In this document: in pieces, positions 7,896-17,181 of the stretch
Numbering within the stretch: the first letter of the stretch is position 1
Layout: each line of letters starts with the position of its first letter
Notes under the pieces: generated by a model
Database searches by the model: none
Seen by the model: the letters and a program-made list of their open reading frames with translations, nothing else
What the model was told of the DNA's origin: nothing
Translations under genes and position numbers: made by a program
From: a virus
Direction: 5' to 3' (one strand)
Length of the DNA stretch: 37,636 bases
IMG/VR virus record: IMGVR_UViG_3300037071_005240
Location: 1 to 37,636 of that record

Positions 7896-8108
7896 TCACA
7901 AACTGTCTAGTATGTCTTTTTCTCTTTGATGTTCATTACGAATTATATAGGCGAGAATCGCTTCAGTAACAAGTTGGTGGAATGTAAAGCCTTCATCGCG
8001 AAGACAGGCTATGATACTTTTTTCTACTTCCTCAGTAAAACCCATAGAAATTCTATCCTTACCTGGGCCTTTGGCGACGATTACATAGTTAGGCTTACGC
8101 TTACTCAT
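7896..8108 (-). CDS. small ribbon-helix-helix-like protein
   Basis: A 70-residue protein with a basic N-terminus (MSKRKPNYVIVAKG), a short strand (RISMGF) and two helices (VEKSIIACLRDEG and FHQLVTEAILAYII), consistent with a ribbon-helix-helix DNA-binding fold. It is the last gene of a three-gene minus-strand operon and overlaps the gene before it by 4 bases. Confidence 0.6.
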   Translation of the reverse strand: MSKRKPNYVIVAKGPGKDRISMGFTEEVEKSIIACLRDEGFTFHQLVTEAILAYIIRNEHQREKDILDSL

Positions 8109-8353
8109 CTTGTTTCTCCTTCTATTTGCTTGTCTAAAATACTTCTGTCCGTTATTTCTTTTTGAGCGATAAGGTAGTCAACGATCAGATTTTCTACAAC
8201 CTTGCCTATCTTGTAACTCTTTATCGCACAGTGTCTCCTAAATATTCTCGCTACAGAAGGTGAAATATCAAAAAGAATTCTCTCAGGATGCTTCAGTCCC
8301 CATGTTGAGAGATTTTCTTCGTTTTCTACCGGATATTCTTTTTTATTTCTCAC
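8105..8353 (-). CDS. RHH-like protein, paralogue of the 8371-8733 product
   Basis: An 82-residue protein. The segment ILFDISPSVARIFRRHCAI followed by YKIGKVVENLIVDYLIA parallels FMFQTSPLVAEKFREYCAV and YMIGKVLEDLIIDLLIE in the upstream gene, so the two are duplicates. The strand-helix-helix layout suggests a ribbon-helix-helix regulator or partition-type protein. It is co-transcribed on the minus strand. Confidence 0.65.
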   Translation of the reverse strand: MRNKKEYPVENEENLSTWGLKHPERILFDISPSVARIFRRHCAIKSYKIGKVVENLIVDYLIAQKEITDRSILDKQIEGETR

Positions 8354-8370
8354 TATACTGGCTCTCCCCT

Positions 8371-8733
8371 CTATTGTTTAGAGTGTTTTTCTACAGATAC
8401 GCGCTCATTGTGTTCTTTGGCCTCTTTTATGGCGGCTTCGATTTTGGCTTCTGTTTCCTCCATCTTTCGCTTCTTTTCCTCTTGAACACGGTTACGGACA
8501 TAAGTGTCTCCGCGAGTTCCAAATTCTCCCCGCTTTAGCTGCTCTTGAGAAAGTTCATCTCGGTTAACGATGATTCCTTCTTCAATGAGAAGGTCTATTA
8601 TCAAGTCCTCTAAAACTTTTCCTATCATGTACCGGTTAACAGCGCAATACTCTCTAAATTTTTCGGCAACTAATGGGGATGTTTGAAACATAAATTTTTC
8701 GGGGGATTTTGCGCTCCAACTTTGCTTGCCCAT
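8371..8733 (-). CDS. RHH-like protein with charged C-terminal helix
   Basis: A 120-residue protein starting MGKQSWSAKS. This start was chosen because GGAGAAGC stands directly upstream on the minus strand; the longer reading begins inside the promoter. Residues about 10-55 are the RHH-like domain shared with the 8105-8353 product. Residues 75-120 are a highly charged helix (QEEKKRKMEETEAKIE). It is the first gene of the operon and a likely autoregulator. Confidence 0.65.
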   Translation of the reverse strand: MGKQSWSAKSPEKFMFQTSPLVAEKFREYCAVNRYMIGKVLEDLIIDLLIEEGIIVNRDELSQEQLKRGEFGTRGDTYVRNRVQEEKKRKMEETEAKIEAAIKEAKEHNERVSVEKHSKQ

Positions 8734-8779
8734 GCTTCTCCTTTTATAGAAAAATATACTTATTGCGTTTTCAAAATAG

Positions 8780-8808
8780 ATAATATAATAAAATTTTATA
8801 TTTGTCAA
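8780..8808 (-). promoter_or_regulatory. consensus sigma-70 promoter
   Basis: On the minus strand TTGACA (8803-8808) and TATTAT (8780-8785) are separated by exactly 17 bases. Transcription would start about 40 bases before the ATG at 8733, driving the three RHH-like genes. The spacer holds a near-palindromic AAAATTTTAT that could be an operator. Confidence 0.8.
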
Positions 8809-8891
8809 TAGTTAGGAAAAAAATTAAGAAAATTTAGGAAAAGTTTTTGGTAAACTTGGAAAAGTAAGAAAATTCCTGCCATGTTCCTTGA

Positions 8892-9051
8892 TTTCACAAC
8901 AAGATATTTGTAGTCGCGTACTTTTCAATTGGCTATAAGAATAGTATTAAATAATATGTATATATAATCTATATATATATATACCTATATTATATATATA
9001 TTGATTGTATGAAAATAGAAATAAAACAACTACAAGTATCTTGTTGTGAAA
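8892..9051. repeat. AT-rich core flanked by 23-bp inverted repeat (origin candidate)
   Basis: Bases 8892-8914 and 9029-9051 are inverted copies of a 23-base sequence with one mismatch (core CAACAAGATA / TATCTTGTTG). Between them is an AT-rich stretch that includes alternating TATATA around 8957-9003. A related, weaker copy (TTGTAGTGAAAAACGAGAAT) lies at 9111-9130. Paired protein-binding sites around an easily melted core fit a replication origin or a divergent regulatory region. Non-coding. Confidence 0.55.
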
Positions 9052-9305
9052 ACCAAGAATCTCAGGTAGTTTTTTTGTTTTATTTGGCAAGAAAAAAGCT
9101 GTAGTTTTGCTTGTAGTGAAAAACGAGAATAAAAAATTGAAAAAATTTTAGATAAAGGGACTCAGATCGGACAGCAACTTTACATAATAATATGGGATAA
9201 AAAAATTATATATTGGCTAGGTAGGATCAGGCCGTACCTGGCGATCCGTCCACCTAACAACGAATTCGGGTGCAGAAAATTTTTTAATCCGAAAATCAGA
9301 AAATC

Positions 9306-9343
9306 AAAAAAATTTTTGGTGCAGCCGTCCCAAAAAATTTTCG
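9306..9343. repeat. left-edge A/T inverted repeat around TGCAGCCG
   Basis: AAAATTTTTGG and CCCAAAAAATTTT face each other around TGCAGCCGT. The 16 bases TCCCAAAAAATTTTCG at 9328-9343 recur exactly at 15114-15129, near the other end of the word-rich island. Possible island border or protein-binding site. Confidence 0.5.
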
Positions 9344-9830
9344 CCGGCGCATATCGGCTGCACCCGATGACCGATGCAGCCAACGATGGCGCGGCCGCGC
9401 TATGCAGCCAACGTCATCAGTCGTTGTTGTTGACGGGTGCAGCCAACGTTGGCAACGACCGATGACCGATGACGAGTGCAAGCCGACAATGTACCCGCTA
9501 TCATCGGGAGACGGGTACACAATCATAGGCTGCATATCGGCTGCACCAAACAATACCCGACAATGACGGGTACAAACGGCTGCATAGCATCGTCAAAAAC
9601 GCTGAAAATCAAGCCGTACAGCCGTCTTACGGGTATAGGGTGCATAGAATTTACATACAGCCAAAAATACCCGCCTCAAATCGTTGTTTTTTTGACTACA
9701 AAATAGGTGTAAAAAAGGCTTTTTTCTAGTGCGATTTTATCCCGATACAAAACACTACAACTTTACATAAACCTCTTAACAACTTCTTAATAAGTCTATT
9801 TATCGATAAACGATAAATTTTATGATTATG

Positions 9831-9879
9831 CGAAAATTTTAGGCGCGTAAATTTTTTGGCGCGAAATTTTAAGGTGCAA
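9831..9879. repeat. imperfect tandem AAATTTT-GGCGCG repeat
   Basis: Three successive units read AAAATTTTAGGCGCG, AAATTTTTTGGCGCG and AAATTTTAAGGTGC, with a period of 15-17 bases. They are iteron-like and lie about 250 bases upstream of the ATPase gene. Possible operator or replication-protein sites. Confidence 0.5.
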
Positions 9880-10126
9880 CATAAACATAGGTGTATGCGG
9901 GTATAAGATTTTATTATTTTAGACTGATTCTAGCTTTTTTTTGCATATATAGCGACTACAACATTTTATTTTTTCGGCTGCATCGGATATCGTTTGCATT
10001 GTAGTCAATCGAATAGCAGTTAAGTGCAGTTTTTTCAGGGGAGACGATCCCGACAAACGCCAAGTGCAGCCGTACCGATGCAGCCGTATCAGTGCAGCCG
10101 ATTTCACAGAATGGGACTTACCAGAG

Positions 10127-11656
<1,530 letters not shown>

Positions 11657-11735
11657 CAAACGGCTGCATCGGGATCGGCTGTATCGGGAGACAACGGCCG
11701 GTGCAGCCGACAATACAGAATAAGGAAATCACAGA

Positions 11736-13886
11736 ATGAAATCTCTCTATCAAAGTACATCGAATGTTTATACCTGGTACGGTCAATCAATAACCGTACC
11801 CTCAATTGAGAATCCGCGGTTCATCCCGTTTGCATCATCTTGCATGGGGATCGCCATCTCACTACTCAACAAAACACTACTGCGAAATATCCGCGTTGGA
11901 TTATCTAAGCAAATCGATACAGCCTACGCGGATCCCGATAGAGATTTGATTGTCATCTCTGAAAAGTTTCTCAGAGGATACTTTGACGGGATCGGGTGCA
12001 GCCAACGATTAAACGGGTATCAAACCACGGGTGCAATTTTAGGCATCATAGTGCATGAAATAGGACATTTCGCATACAGTCCTAAAGATTTGATCGGGTA
12101 TGTTGAGTACATCAAATCACGTACAGCCAAACGGTTTGATCCTGAGTTAGCGCGTTCCGTCTCAAATATAGTTGAAGATATCTATATTGAGAGTGAAATT
12201 TCAACGGCTGCACCGTCTCTATCTTGGTCGTTGGATGAAATCAATAAGTTGATGCTAACCGATGAAAAGTACAAATTTCTTGGTCAAACAATGGGATCGT
12301 TTGCATCGGGAGACGATCCCCATATAGCACGAAATTTGATGCTTTTCGCTAAAGTAACATCTACTGCACCGCGCGGTACGTCACCCTACGCGAAAAAACT
12401 TTTCAAACTAGCGCGTTCGGTCATCGGCAAAACAGATTTGAAAGATCGTTTTGTTTTGGCTGCAAAGATATACGAATTGATTGCAGCCGAAATCAAGCCG
12501 ATCAAACCGTCTCCCGACAAACCGAATAAAGACGATGACCAAGATCAAGACGATGCAGCCGATCAAGATGATGATACGGGTATGTCAACGGGAGATGATG
12601 ACTCATCGGCTGCACAAAAAGACGGTCAAGACAATGACCAAATCGATGATCAAGACAATGACGATGATACAGCCGATGATCAAGACGATGATCAAGACAA
12701 TGATCAAGACGATGACGGTCAATCGGGAGACAATCAAGACGATGATGCAGCCGATCAAACCGATGACGATGACCGTCAATCGGGATCGGGTGCAGCCAAC
12801 GACGATGACCAAGACGATCAAGACGGTTTGACCGATGACGATCAAGACGATCAAACGGGATCGGGAGACGGTCAAGACGGTCAAGACGGTCAAGACGGTC
12901 AATATAATGACGCGTCGGGATCGGGATCGGGATCGGGAGACGATCCCGAATATACAGCCAACGATACAATCGATATTCCACAAATCGATACGATGCGCGA
13001 CCGAAACGCGGCTGCACCCGATTATAGCGATTTGCCAAGTGACGGAAATTTCCGCGTTGGACTTGACGGAAATACGGTTAGCGAAATCGTTGTCGATGCA
13101 GCCAACGTCGGGATCGAAATGGATCGCAGATATACTAAGTTATCAGAGATGGCGCGACAACGTACAAACGCAAATGTCGGATATGGAGAGCAAAAAAATA
13201 CGGGTAGAAATTTGCGTCAAGTACATCGGATTATGACCGATAGAAAAGTTTTTTCTACCCGTATTTTACAGCCGACAATCAAGCCTATGGAGGTTATCTT
13301 ATTGTTGGATTGTAGCATTTCGATGAATTCGATTGCATCGGGATCGTATGACCGGAAAATAGTTGGCGCGTCATCGGCTGTATTAGGTGCAACGACCGGA
13401 TTAATAAACGGAAAAGCGCAAGTAACGGTTTACGGTCATACAGCCGATCCCGATCACAGTGCAAATCAAGTGATTCTCTATCCTCTCATGCAATCGGGAG
13501 AATCACTCTCTATCTTGGCAAGACGGCTGCAAACGCTGACTATCGGTAAGTATGCGGGTGATACCCGCTATCTATGGTACTCGCGAGACGGGTACGCTAT
13601 CCATGAAATGAGCAAAAAATTTGTCTCCAAAGAAAAGAGAAAAGTTTTGATCGTGATTTCGGATGGTGAGCCATCTTGCGGATCGGGTATGTATCGACAA
13701 TCGCGTGCAATTGAGCATACCCGCCGAATGGTCAATCGGGTACGGTCATCGGGTATTGATGTGTTCTCAATTTCGATTGACCGTACCGCATTCGATCCCA
13801 ACAATGTAATCTATGGTCGCGATTTCAATACTTGCAGCCTTGACGCAAACGCAATCGATACTCTCATAAGACAACTTTATAAGTAA
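11736..13886 (+). CDS. HEIGH-metallopeptidase-like / acidic linker / VWA protein
   Basis: A 716-residue protein in three parts. Residues 1-260 contain HEIGH (107-111) and a downstream NIVEDIYIE (144-152), the layout of zincin-like domains in VWA proteins of MoxR systems; whether it is catalytic is unknown. Residues about 264-416 are a low-complexity Asp/Gln/Gly/Ser linker. Residues about 500-716 are a VWA domain with a complete MIDAS: DCSIS (525-529), a Thr at T610 and SDGEPS (D643). CobT-like chelatase subunits also pair VWA and acidic regions, but the HEIGH domain and lack of a CobN partner argue against a simple cobaltochelatase. ATG 11736 follows AAGGAAATCACAGA. Confidence 0.85.
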   Translation: MKSLYQSTSNVYTWYGQSITVPSIENPRFIPFASSCMGIAISLLNKTLLRNIRVGLSKQIDTAYADPDRDLIVISEKFLRGYFDGIGCSQRLNGYQTTGAILGIIVHEIGHFAYSPKDLIGYVEYIKSRTAKRFDPELARSVSNIVEDIYIESEISTAAPSLSWSLDEINKLMLTDEKYKFLGQTMGSFASGDDPHIARNLMLFAKVTSTAPRGTSPYAKKLFKLARSVIGKTDLKDRFVLAAKIYELIAAEIKPIKPSPDKPNKDDDQDQDDAADQDDDTGMSTGDDDSSAAQKDGQDNDQIDDQDNDDDTADDQDDDQDNDQDDDGQSGDNQDDDAADQTDDDDRQSGSGAANDDDQDDQDGLTDDDQDDQTGSGDGQDGQDGQDGQYNDASGSGSGSGDDPEYTANDTIDIPQIDTMRDRNAAAPDYSDLPSDGNFRVGLDGNTVSEIVVDAANVGIEMDRRYTKLSEMARQRTNANVGYGEQKNTGRNLRQVHRIMTDRKVFSTRILQPTIKPMEVILLLDCSISMNSIASGSYDRKIVGASSAVLGATTGLINGKAQVTVYGHTADPDHSANQVILYPLMQSGESLSILARRLQTLTIGKYAGDTRYLWYSRDGYAIHEMSKKFVSKEKRKVLIVISDGEPSCGSGMYRQSRAIEHTRRMVNRVRSSGIDVFSISIDRTAFDPNNVIYGRDFNTCSLDANAIDTLIRQLYK

Positions 13887-13963
13887 CGGGTGCAGTATGC
13901 AGCCGATGACCGTCAATTCATCGGCTGCACCAAACTATCAAACCATAACGGGAGATTTCAGAG

Positions 13964-14131
13964 ATGAAAATCAAGACAATCAAGATCATCAAACTACCCA
14001 ACATGCATGAAATCAAAACGGGTACAATCGGCCAAGTGATTGAGACAAACGGGAGAAAACATACTATCGTCAAATTTGATGGTTTGCCTATCGTCATTGT
14101 TGAGAATCGCGCCATAGAAAAAATCGAATAA
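13964..14131 (+). CDS. small basic beta-rich protein of the island
   Basis: A 55-residue frame (MKIKTIKIIKLPNMHE...) with alternating Ile/Lys and a GTIGQVIETNGRKHTIVKFDG segment, resembling a small SH3- or OB-like barrel. CATAACGGGAGA ends 8 bases before the ATG and recurs before the next two genes, which supports real translation. No family is recognised. Confidence 0.6.
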   Translation: MKIKTIKIIKLPNMHEIKTGTIGQVIETNGRKHTIVKFDGLPIVIVENRAIEKIE

Positions 14132-14181
14132 TCACGGCTGCACCCGACAATCAAGCAAACCATAACGGGAGACAACATACA

Positions 14182-14349
14182 ATGACAATCTACCAAGTAA
14201 CCAAGATGACGATGGCTGCAATTGCATGGATCGCGTTGGCAAACCATAATAGCAATCTGGTATCGATTATCTGTACAGCCTATGCAGTTTTGGTCGTTGC
14301 CAAATGGATCGTTACATCGGTCAAACTATCACATAACGGGAGACAATAG
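14182..14349 (+). CDS. small two-span membrane protein of the island
   Basis: A 55-residue frame with hydrophobic stretches at about 9-21 and 26-47 (LVSIICTAYAVLVVAKWIV). CATAACGGGAGA ends 9 bases before the ATG. Its last codons overlap the leader of the following gene. The function is unknown; it could tether the AAA+/VWA complex to the membrane. Confidence 0.55.
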   Translation: MTIYQVTKMTMAAIAWIALANHNSNLVSIICTAYAVLVVAKWIVTSVKLSHNGRQ

Positions 14350-14351
14350 AG

Positions 14352-14591
14352 ATGAAAATCTACCAAGAAATTTTAGAATCTGCACAACGAACGGGTATGA
14401 TCGCGCACCGTCAATTTCTTATTATCAAAGTAAGAAATAGCGTAGGACGTGAGAGACAAACTTACCAAGAATGTATTGAAATGGTAGATAGTGTGCTATT
14501 TCAACTTTTCAGTTTGGCGTATCAGAACGCGGACAAAACAAAGCACAATGAAGATTTGCTATCATTCGTGATTGAGATTAATAAGACATAA
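14352..14591 (+). CDS. hypothetical protein, 79 aa (island)
   Basis: A mostly helical protein (MKIYQEILESAQRTG...; MVDSVLFQLFSLAYQNADK). It starts 2 bases after the preceding stop and uses the third CATAACGGGAGA leader. Its DNA has fewer island words than the ATPase and VWA genes. No family is recognised. A terminator hairpin follows 33 bases later. Confidence 0.6.
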   Translation: MKIYQEILESAQRTGMIAHRQFLIIKVRNSVGRERQTYQECIEMVDSVLFQLFSLAYQNADKTKHNEDLLSFVIEINKT

Positions 14592-14624
14592 TTTCAACCT
14601 GCACCCGACAATCGAATATCTCAC

Positions 14625-14652
14625 AAATCGCACCCGACAACGGGTGCGATTT
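14625..14652 (+). terminator. rho-independent terminator of the island operon
   Basis: AAATCGCACCCG (14625-14636) pairs exactly with CGGGTGCGATTT (14641-14652) around ACAA and is followed by a T-rich tail. It closes the + strand operon that starts with the AAA+ gene. Confidence 0.85.
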
Positions 14653-15160
14653 TCGTTTGTCTCCCGATCTAGGTGTTAACAATATCTATCTATTTTTTGA
14701 CCTTATTCGGCAACAAAAGTTTACAAATGTTGATTATGTAAACTACCTGTTTTTTGGCTGTACAGCGATTTTAGAATCATAGGTAAAATGTAGCATACCT
14801 ATACTGTAACGCGGCTGTATGACCGTCTTTTTGGCATTTGCGACGATGCTATGATGACGCGATAGGCTGCAAATCGGGAGACGACGACCGACCCCGATGA
14901 CCGATCCAAATGTTGACGGCTGCACCCGTAACAACGACCGATGACCGATGCAGCCGTTGACGGTCATCGGGTGCGCGTTGGCTGCATCGGGAGACGATGA
15001 CGGGATCGGCTGTAATGGCTGCATCATCGGGATCGGGTGCATCGGTCATCGTCTCCCAACGCGGACGGGATCGGGATCGGGATCGGGATCGGTTTGATTG
15101 CAGCCGTACCCGATCCCAAAAAATTTTCGGCTGCACAATTAAAAATTTTTTGGGCGAAAA
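14653..15160. other. non-coding tail of the word-rich island
   Basis: No gene found. From about 14865 to 15140 the sequence is assembled from the same words as the island genes (GATGACCGATG, CGGCTGCACCC, GGGAGACGATG). It includes GGGATC in tandem at 15067-15092, which also occurs in the VWA coding region at 12917-12938. Words occur in both orientations. Confidence 0.6.
15114..15154. repeat. right-edge inverted repeat around CGGCTGCA
   Basis: CCCAAAAAATTTT (15115-15127) and AAAATTTTTTGGG (15142-15154) form a perfect 13-bp stem around a loop containing CGGCTGCA. The first arm plus flanking bases (15114-15129) repeats the 16 bases at 9328-9343 exactly. The island words fade out immediately beyond it. 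Confidence 0.5.
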
Positions 15161-15182
15161 TTTTCGGAAAATTTCGATAAAT

Positions 15183-15299
15183 TTTTCGCATAGTCGTGCT
15201 TTTGGCCGATTTCACCCGCGGTCCGGCGCTATTTTCGCATAGTCATGGCCGGACCCGCCGGCGTGAACCGGCAACTTTTGCCGGTCCGTGCCGGACCCG
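15183..15299. repeat. direct repeats and CCGG-rich hairpin
   Basis: TTTTCGCATAGTC occurs at 15183-15195 and 15232-15244; GCCGGACCCG occurs at 15248-15257 and 15290-15299. ACCGGCAA (15267-15274) pairs with TTGCCGGT (15278-15285). This short GC-rich block is unlike both neighbours and is non-coding. Possible recombination border or structured regulatory DNA. Confidence 0.45.
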
Positions 15300-15419
15300 A
15301 AACCGGCGAAATCCCCCATTCCCCATCGAAATCCGGAAATAAAAATTTTTTCTCCCACAAACTCCCACAAATACCCGCTTATACATATATGCCCAGGAAT
15401 GCCCGCCCGCGTGCAGATA

Positions 15420-15583
15420 GATTCCTTGATCCCTCAAAGCTGACGAATCCCTTGATCCCTTGATCCCTTGACAGATTTCTCAACGGATTCCTTGATCGAT
15501 CCCTTGATCCCTTCCAGAGATTCCTTGATCGATTCCCTGATCGATTCCCTGATCGATCCCTCAGAGAAATCCCTTGATCCCCT
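15420..15583. repeat. GATCCCTTGATC-type short repeat array
   Basis: A run of variants of TTGATCCC, GATTCCTTGATC and GATTCCCTGATCGAT repeats about a dozen times with irregular spacing. It lies downstream of the minus-strand gene 15673-16353, beyond its terminator. Open frames through it on the minus strand (Arg/Asn/Ser-rich) are artefacts of the repeat. GATC is frequent, so adenine methylation or a GATC-binding protein could matter here. Confidence 0.65.
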
Positions 15584-15629
15584 ATCCGATCTCGCATAAA
15601 AAAATTTTTATTTGACAATAAAATAAAAA

Positions 15630-15655
15630 ATCGCTCAGATTTCTCTGAGCGATTC
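15630..15655 (-). terminator. rho-independent terminator (minus)
   Basis: An 11-bp perfect stem (15630-15640 with 15645-15655; core CGCTCAGA/TCTGAGCG) and a 4-base loop. On the minus strand it is followed by TTTTTATTTTATT. It ends the transcript of gene 15673-16353. Confidence 0.85.
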
Positions 15656-15672
15656 CTTGATTCCCCGATTCC

Positions 15673-16353
15673 CTAGCCATTGCGGAGTTTTGCCCGCGTC
15701 ACCTGGCATTCGTGCTTTCCCCGATAGGTCGAATATTCCTTGATTGTGCCATCCAGAGTAAAGCTCGATCCTATGGTCAAATTCGGTAGATCGGTTGAAG
15801 TCATCCAAGTGATTTTGTGATTGCCAACGACACTCTCAAATTGATATTTGTGACATACTCCAAACCTGGAATCGAATTGCGATTTGGCGACGTACACTAC
15901 TTTGATCCCGTAGATTTTCGTCCCGACTTGACCAAGTGCAGCCGCCATTTCGGTCGATCCCTGCTTTACGTCCGCGCCTTTGGTTTTCTCTTTTTCAAAA
16001 GCCTTGATCGCGCTCGCGGCATATCCCGCCATTTGTTCTGTGACCAAACCGGAAAATCCGATATACGCTAAATTATGCATATAGTCCTTAATCGGGTATT
16101 TGGATGAATCAAGCGATTTCATCCATTCCGCAACCTCTTTACCCGTTATCTTATCGCTCGAATCAAAAGTCAAGCTGATAATCTCTCGCGGTTTCATATC
16201 GTCTGCCCATTCCAACGCCAACATCGCGGTAGATTTCTTATCGGTGTATTTGACTTCACTATTGGAGACATACCCGATTGCCTTGATAATCGCGGATGCG
16301 CGAACTAAGAATTTTTCTAAGTCAACCGACTTGATTGCTGTCTGTGTGTTCAT
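15673..16353 (-). CDS. phage protein with C-terminal OB-like segment
   Basis: A 226-residue protein. The last 80 residues (VGNHKITWMTSTDLPNL, then FTLDGTIKEYSTYRGKHECQ) match a short beta-barrel-like tail often seen at the end of phage proteins, with a G-T-(I/V)-K-x-(Y/H)-x-x-Y-x-G pattern. This suggests nucleic-acid binding but does not prove it. The N-terminal two thirds are helical and unrecognised. It has its own promoter at 16402-16430 and terminator at 15630-15655. The bases GTGCAGCCG occur once inside it at about 15938. Confidence 0.65.
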   Translation of the reverse strand: MNTQTAIKSVDLEKFLVRASAIIKAIGYVSNSEVKYTDKKSTAMLALEWADDMKPREIISLTFDSSDKITGKEVAEWMKSLDSSKYPIKDYMHNLAYIGFSGLVTEQMAGYAASAIKAFEKEKTKGADVKQGSTEMAAALGQVGTKIYGIKVVYVAKSQFDSRFGVCHKYQFESVVGNHKITWMTSTDLPNLTIGSSFTLDGTIKEYSTYRGKHECQVTRAKLRNG

Positions 16354-16401
16354 TTTTCTCTCTTTTCTCTGGCTCTAGTCTTTTCAAACATCTATAACTA
16401 C

Positions 16402-16430
16402 ATAATACTATATATTAGTCAGCTTGTCAA
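16402..16430 (-). promoter_or_regulatory. sigma-70 promoter for 15673-16353
   Basis: On the minus strand TTGACA (16425-16430), 17 bases, TATTAT (16402-16407). TTGACAAGC followed by an A/T-rich spacer and TAT-TATGTAGT resembles the promoters at 19351 and 20301, so the three probably share regulation. Confidence 0.85.
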
Positions 16431-16482
16431 GCCCCAAGCTCGAAACCGGCATCGCCGGACTTGGCTCGCTCCGGCAAATAAA

Positions 16483-16514
16483 AAATGCCGGAAATCTCCC
16501 GATCTCCGGCATTT
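16483..16514 (-). terminator. rho-independent terminator (minus)
   Basis: AAATGCCGGA (16483-16492) pairs with TCCGGCATTT (16505-16514). On the minus strand a T-run (TTTTTTATTT) follows. It ends the transcript carrying 16533-16907 and genes upstream of it. Confidence 0.8.
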
Positions 16515-16532
16515 CTCACAAATAAAAATTTT

Positions 16533-16907
16533 TTATTCCCATTCCGGCTCTGGAATCGGCCCATAATATTTTTCTAGGGGATCGTTGTTCGGATTCTGGC
16601 AAGGATTCCGGCCAACTGTTAGATACATTCCCCACTCGATAAAATACCAGCCATCGATTTCCGGATCATCTGTCTCTCCATTCCTGTGAGAATAAATAAT
16701 TCTTGACGCCTCAAAAATCTGGCACACACCGCCAACACCTGTCGGAATAGAAACCTTAAACATTTTTTTATTTTTCTCCATTTCTCCGTACAAAATACAG
16801 ACCATCGCATAGGTTAGAGACTCTCTTGAAATCATGCTTCTTGGCTCTTTAGATTTCTCCAAAGTCTCTTTCCCCCATCGAATCAGCCTATCCTCAAAAT
16901 TTTCCAT
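16533..16907 (-). CDS. hypothetical protein, 124 aa
   Basis: Not recognised. An N-terminal charged helix (MENFEDRLIRWGKETLEKSK) is followed by a Gly/aromatic-rich C-terminal half ending in Pro/Glu. It is the last gene of the small-gene run and lies 19 bases before its terminator. Confidence 0.65.
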   Translation of the reverse strand: MENFEDRLIRWGKETLEKSKEPRSMISRESLTYAMVCILYGEMEKNKKMFKVSIPTGVGGVCQIFEASRIIYSHRNGETDDPEIDGWYFIEWGMYLTVGRNPCQNPNNDPLEKYYGPIPEPEWE

Positions 16908-16924
16908 AATTTTTTAATTTTTCC

Positions 16925-17155
16925 TTACATCAACCTCAATTGTCCGGCTCTCTCCCGTTTGACTCTGACAATCGCCCAAAGTTTTTTCTGGTTGCTAGTC
17001 TTACGGATTTCCCAAAAATTGTAACCCCATCGCTTGTATCTTGGCTCGATTCTAAACCCCCCTCTCTCATAGATAGCTTTTTTAGAAAAGTCATACACTT
17101 CGTGGGTGCGCTCGAAGACCGGAACAAACGACTTGACTCCTAGATGTGTAAGCAT
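16925..17155 (-). CDS. hypothetical protein, 76 aa
   Basis: A basic protein (MLTHLGVKSFVPVFERTHEV...) rich in aromatics and Arg/Lys, ending KRERAGQLRLM. The leader TAGGAGAAAATTAAA directly precedes the ATG. No family is recognised. Confidence 0.6.
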   Translation of the reverse strand: MLTHLGVKSFVPVFERTHEVYDFSKKAIYERGGFRIEPRYKRWGYNFWEIRKTSNQKKLWAIVRVKRERAGQLRLM

Positions 17156-17181
17156 TTTAATTTTCTCCTAAGAAAAGATTT

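Larger units (their letters stand above)
9060..10126. other. non-coding leader of the AAA+/VWA island, word-rich
   Basis: About 1 kb without a convincing gene. Bases 9060-9300 are A/T-rich. Bases 9300-9660 are dense in TGCAGCCG/CGGCTGCA, GATGACCGATG and CGGGTAC words. Bases 9700-9960 are again A/T-rich, with a tandem repeat at 9831-9879. The words then resume up to the ATPase start. Open frames here are low-quality readings through the repeated words. I found no clear promoter for the ATPase gene. Confidence 0.6.

Noticed and set aside
9296-9553. Minus-strand open frames through the word-rich leader
   Set aside because: They read His/Pro/Ser-rich products made of the repeated words, have no ribosome site, and lie within non-coding repeat DNA.
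12502-13038. Long open frames on both strands under the VWA linker
   Set aside because: The GACGATCAAGAC-type repeat keeps all frames open. Only the VWA frame carries domains on both sides and a proper start and stop.
15379-15618. 79-residue minus-strand frame rich in Arg/Asn/Ser
   Set aside because: It is a translation of the GATCCCTTGATC repeat array, with no ribosome site or domain.
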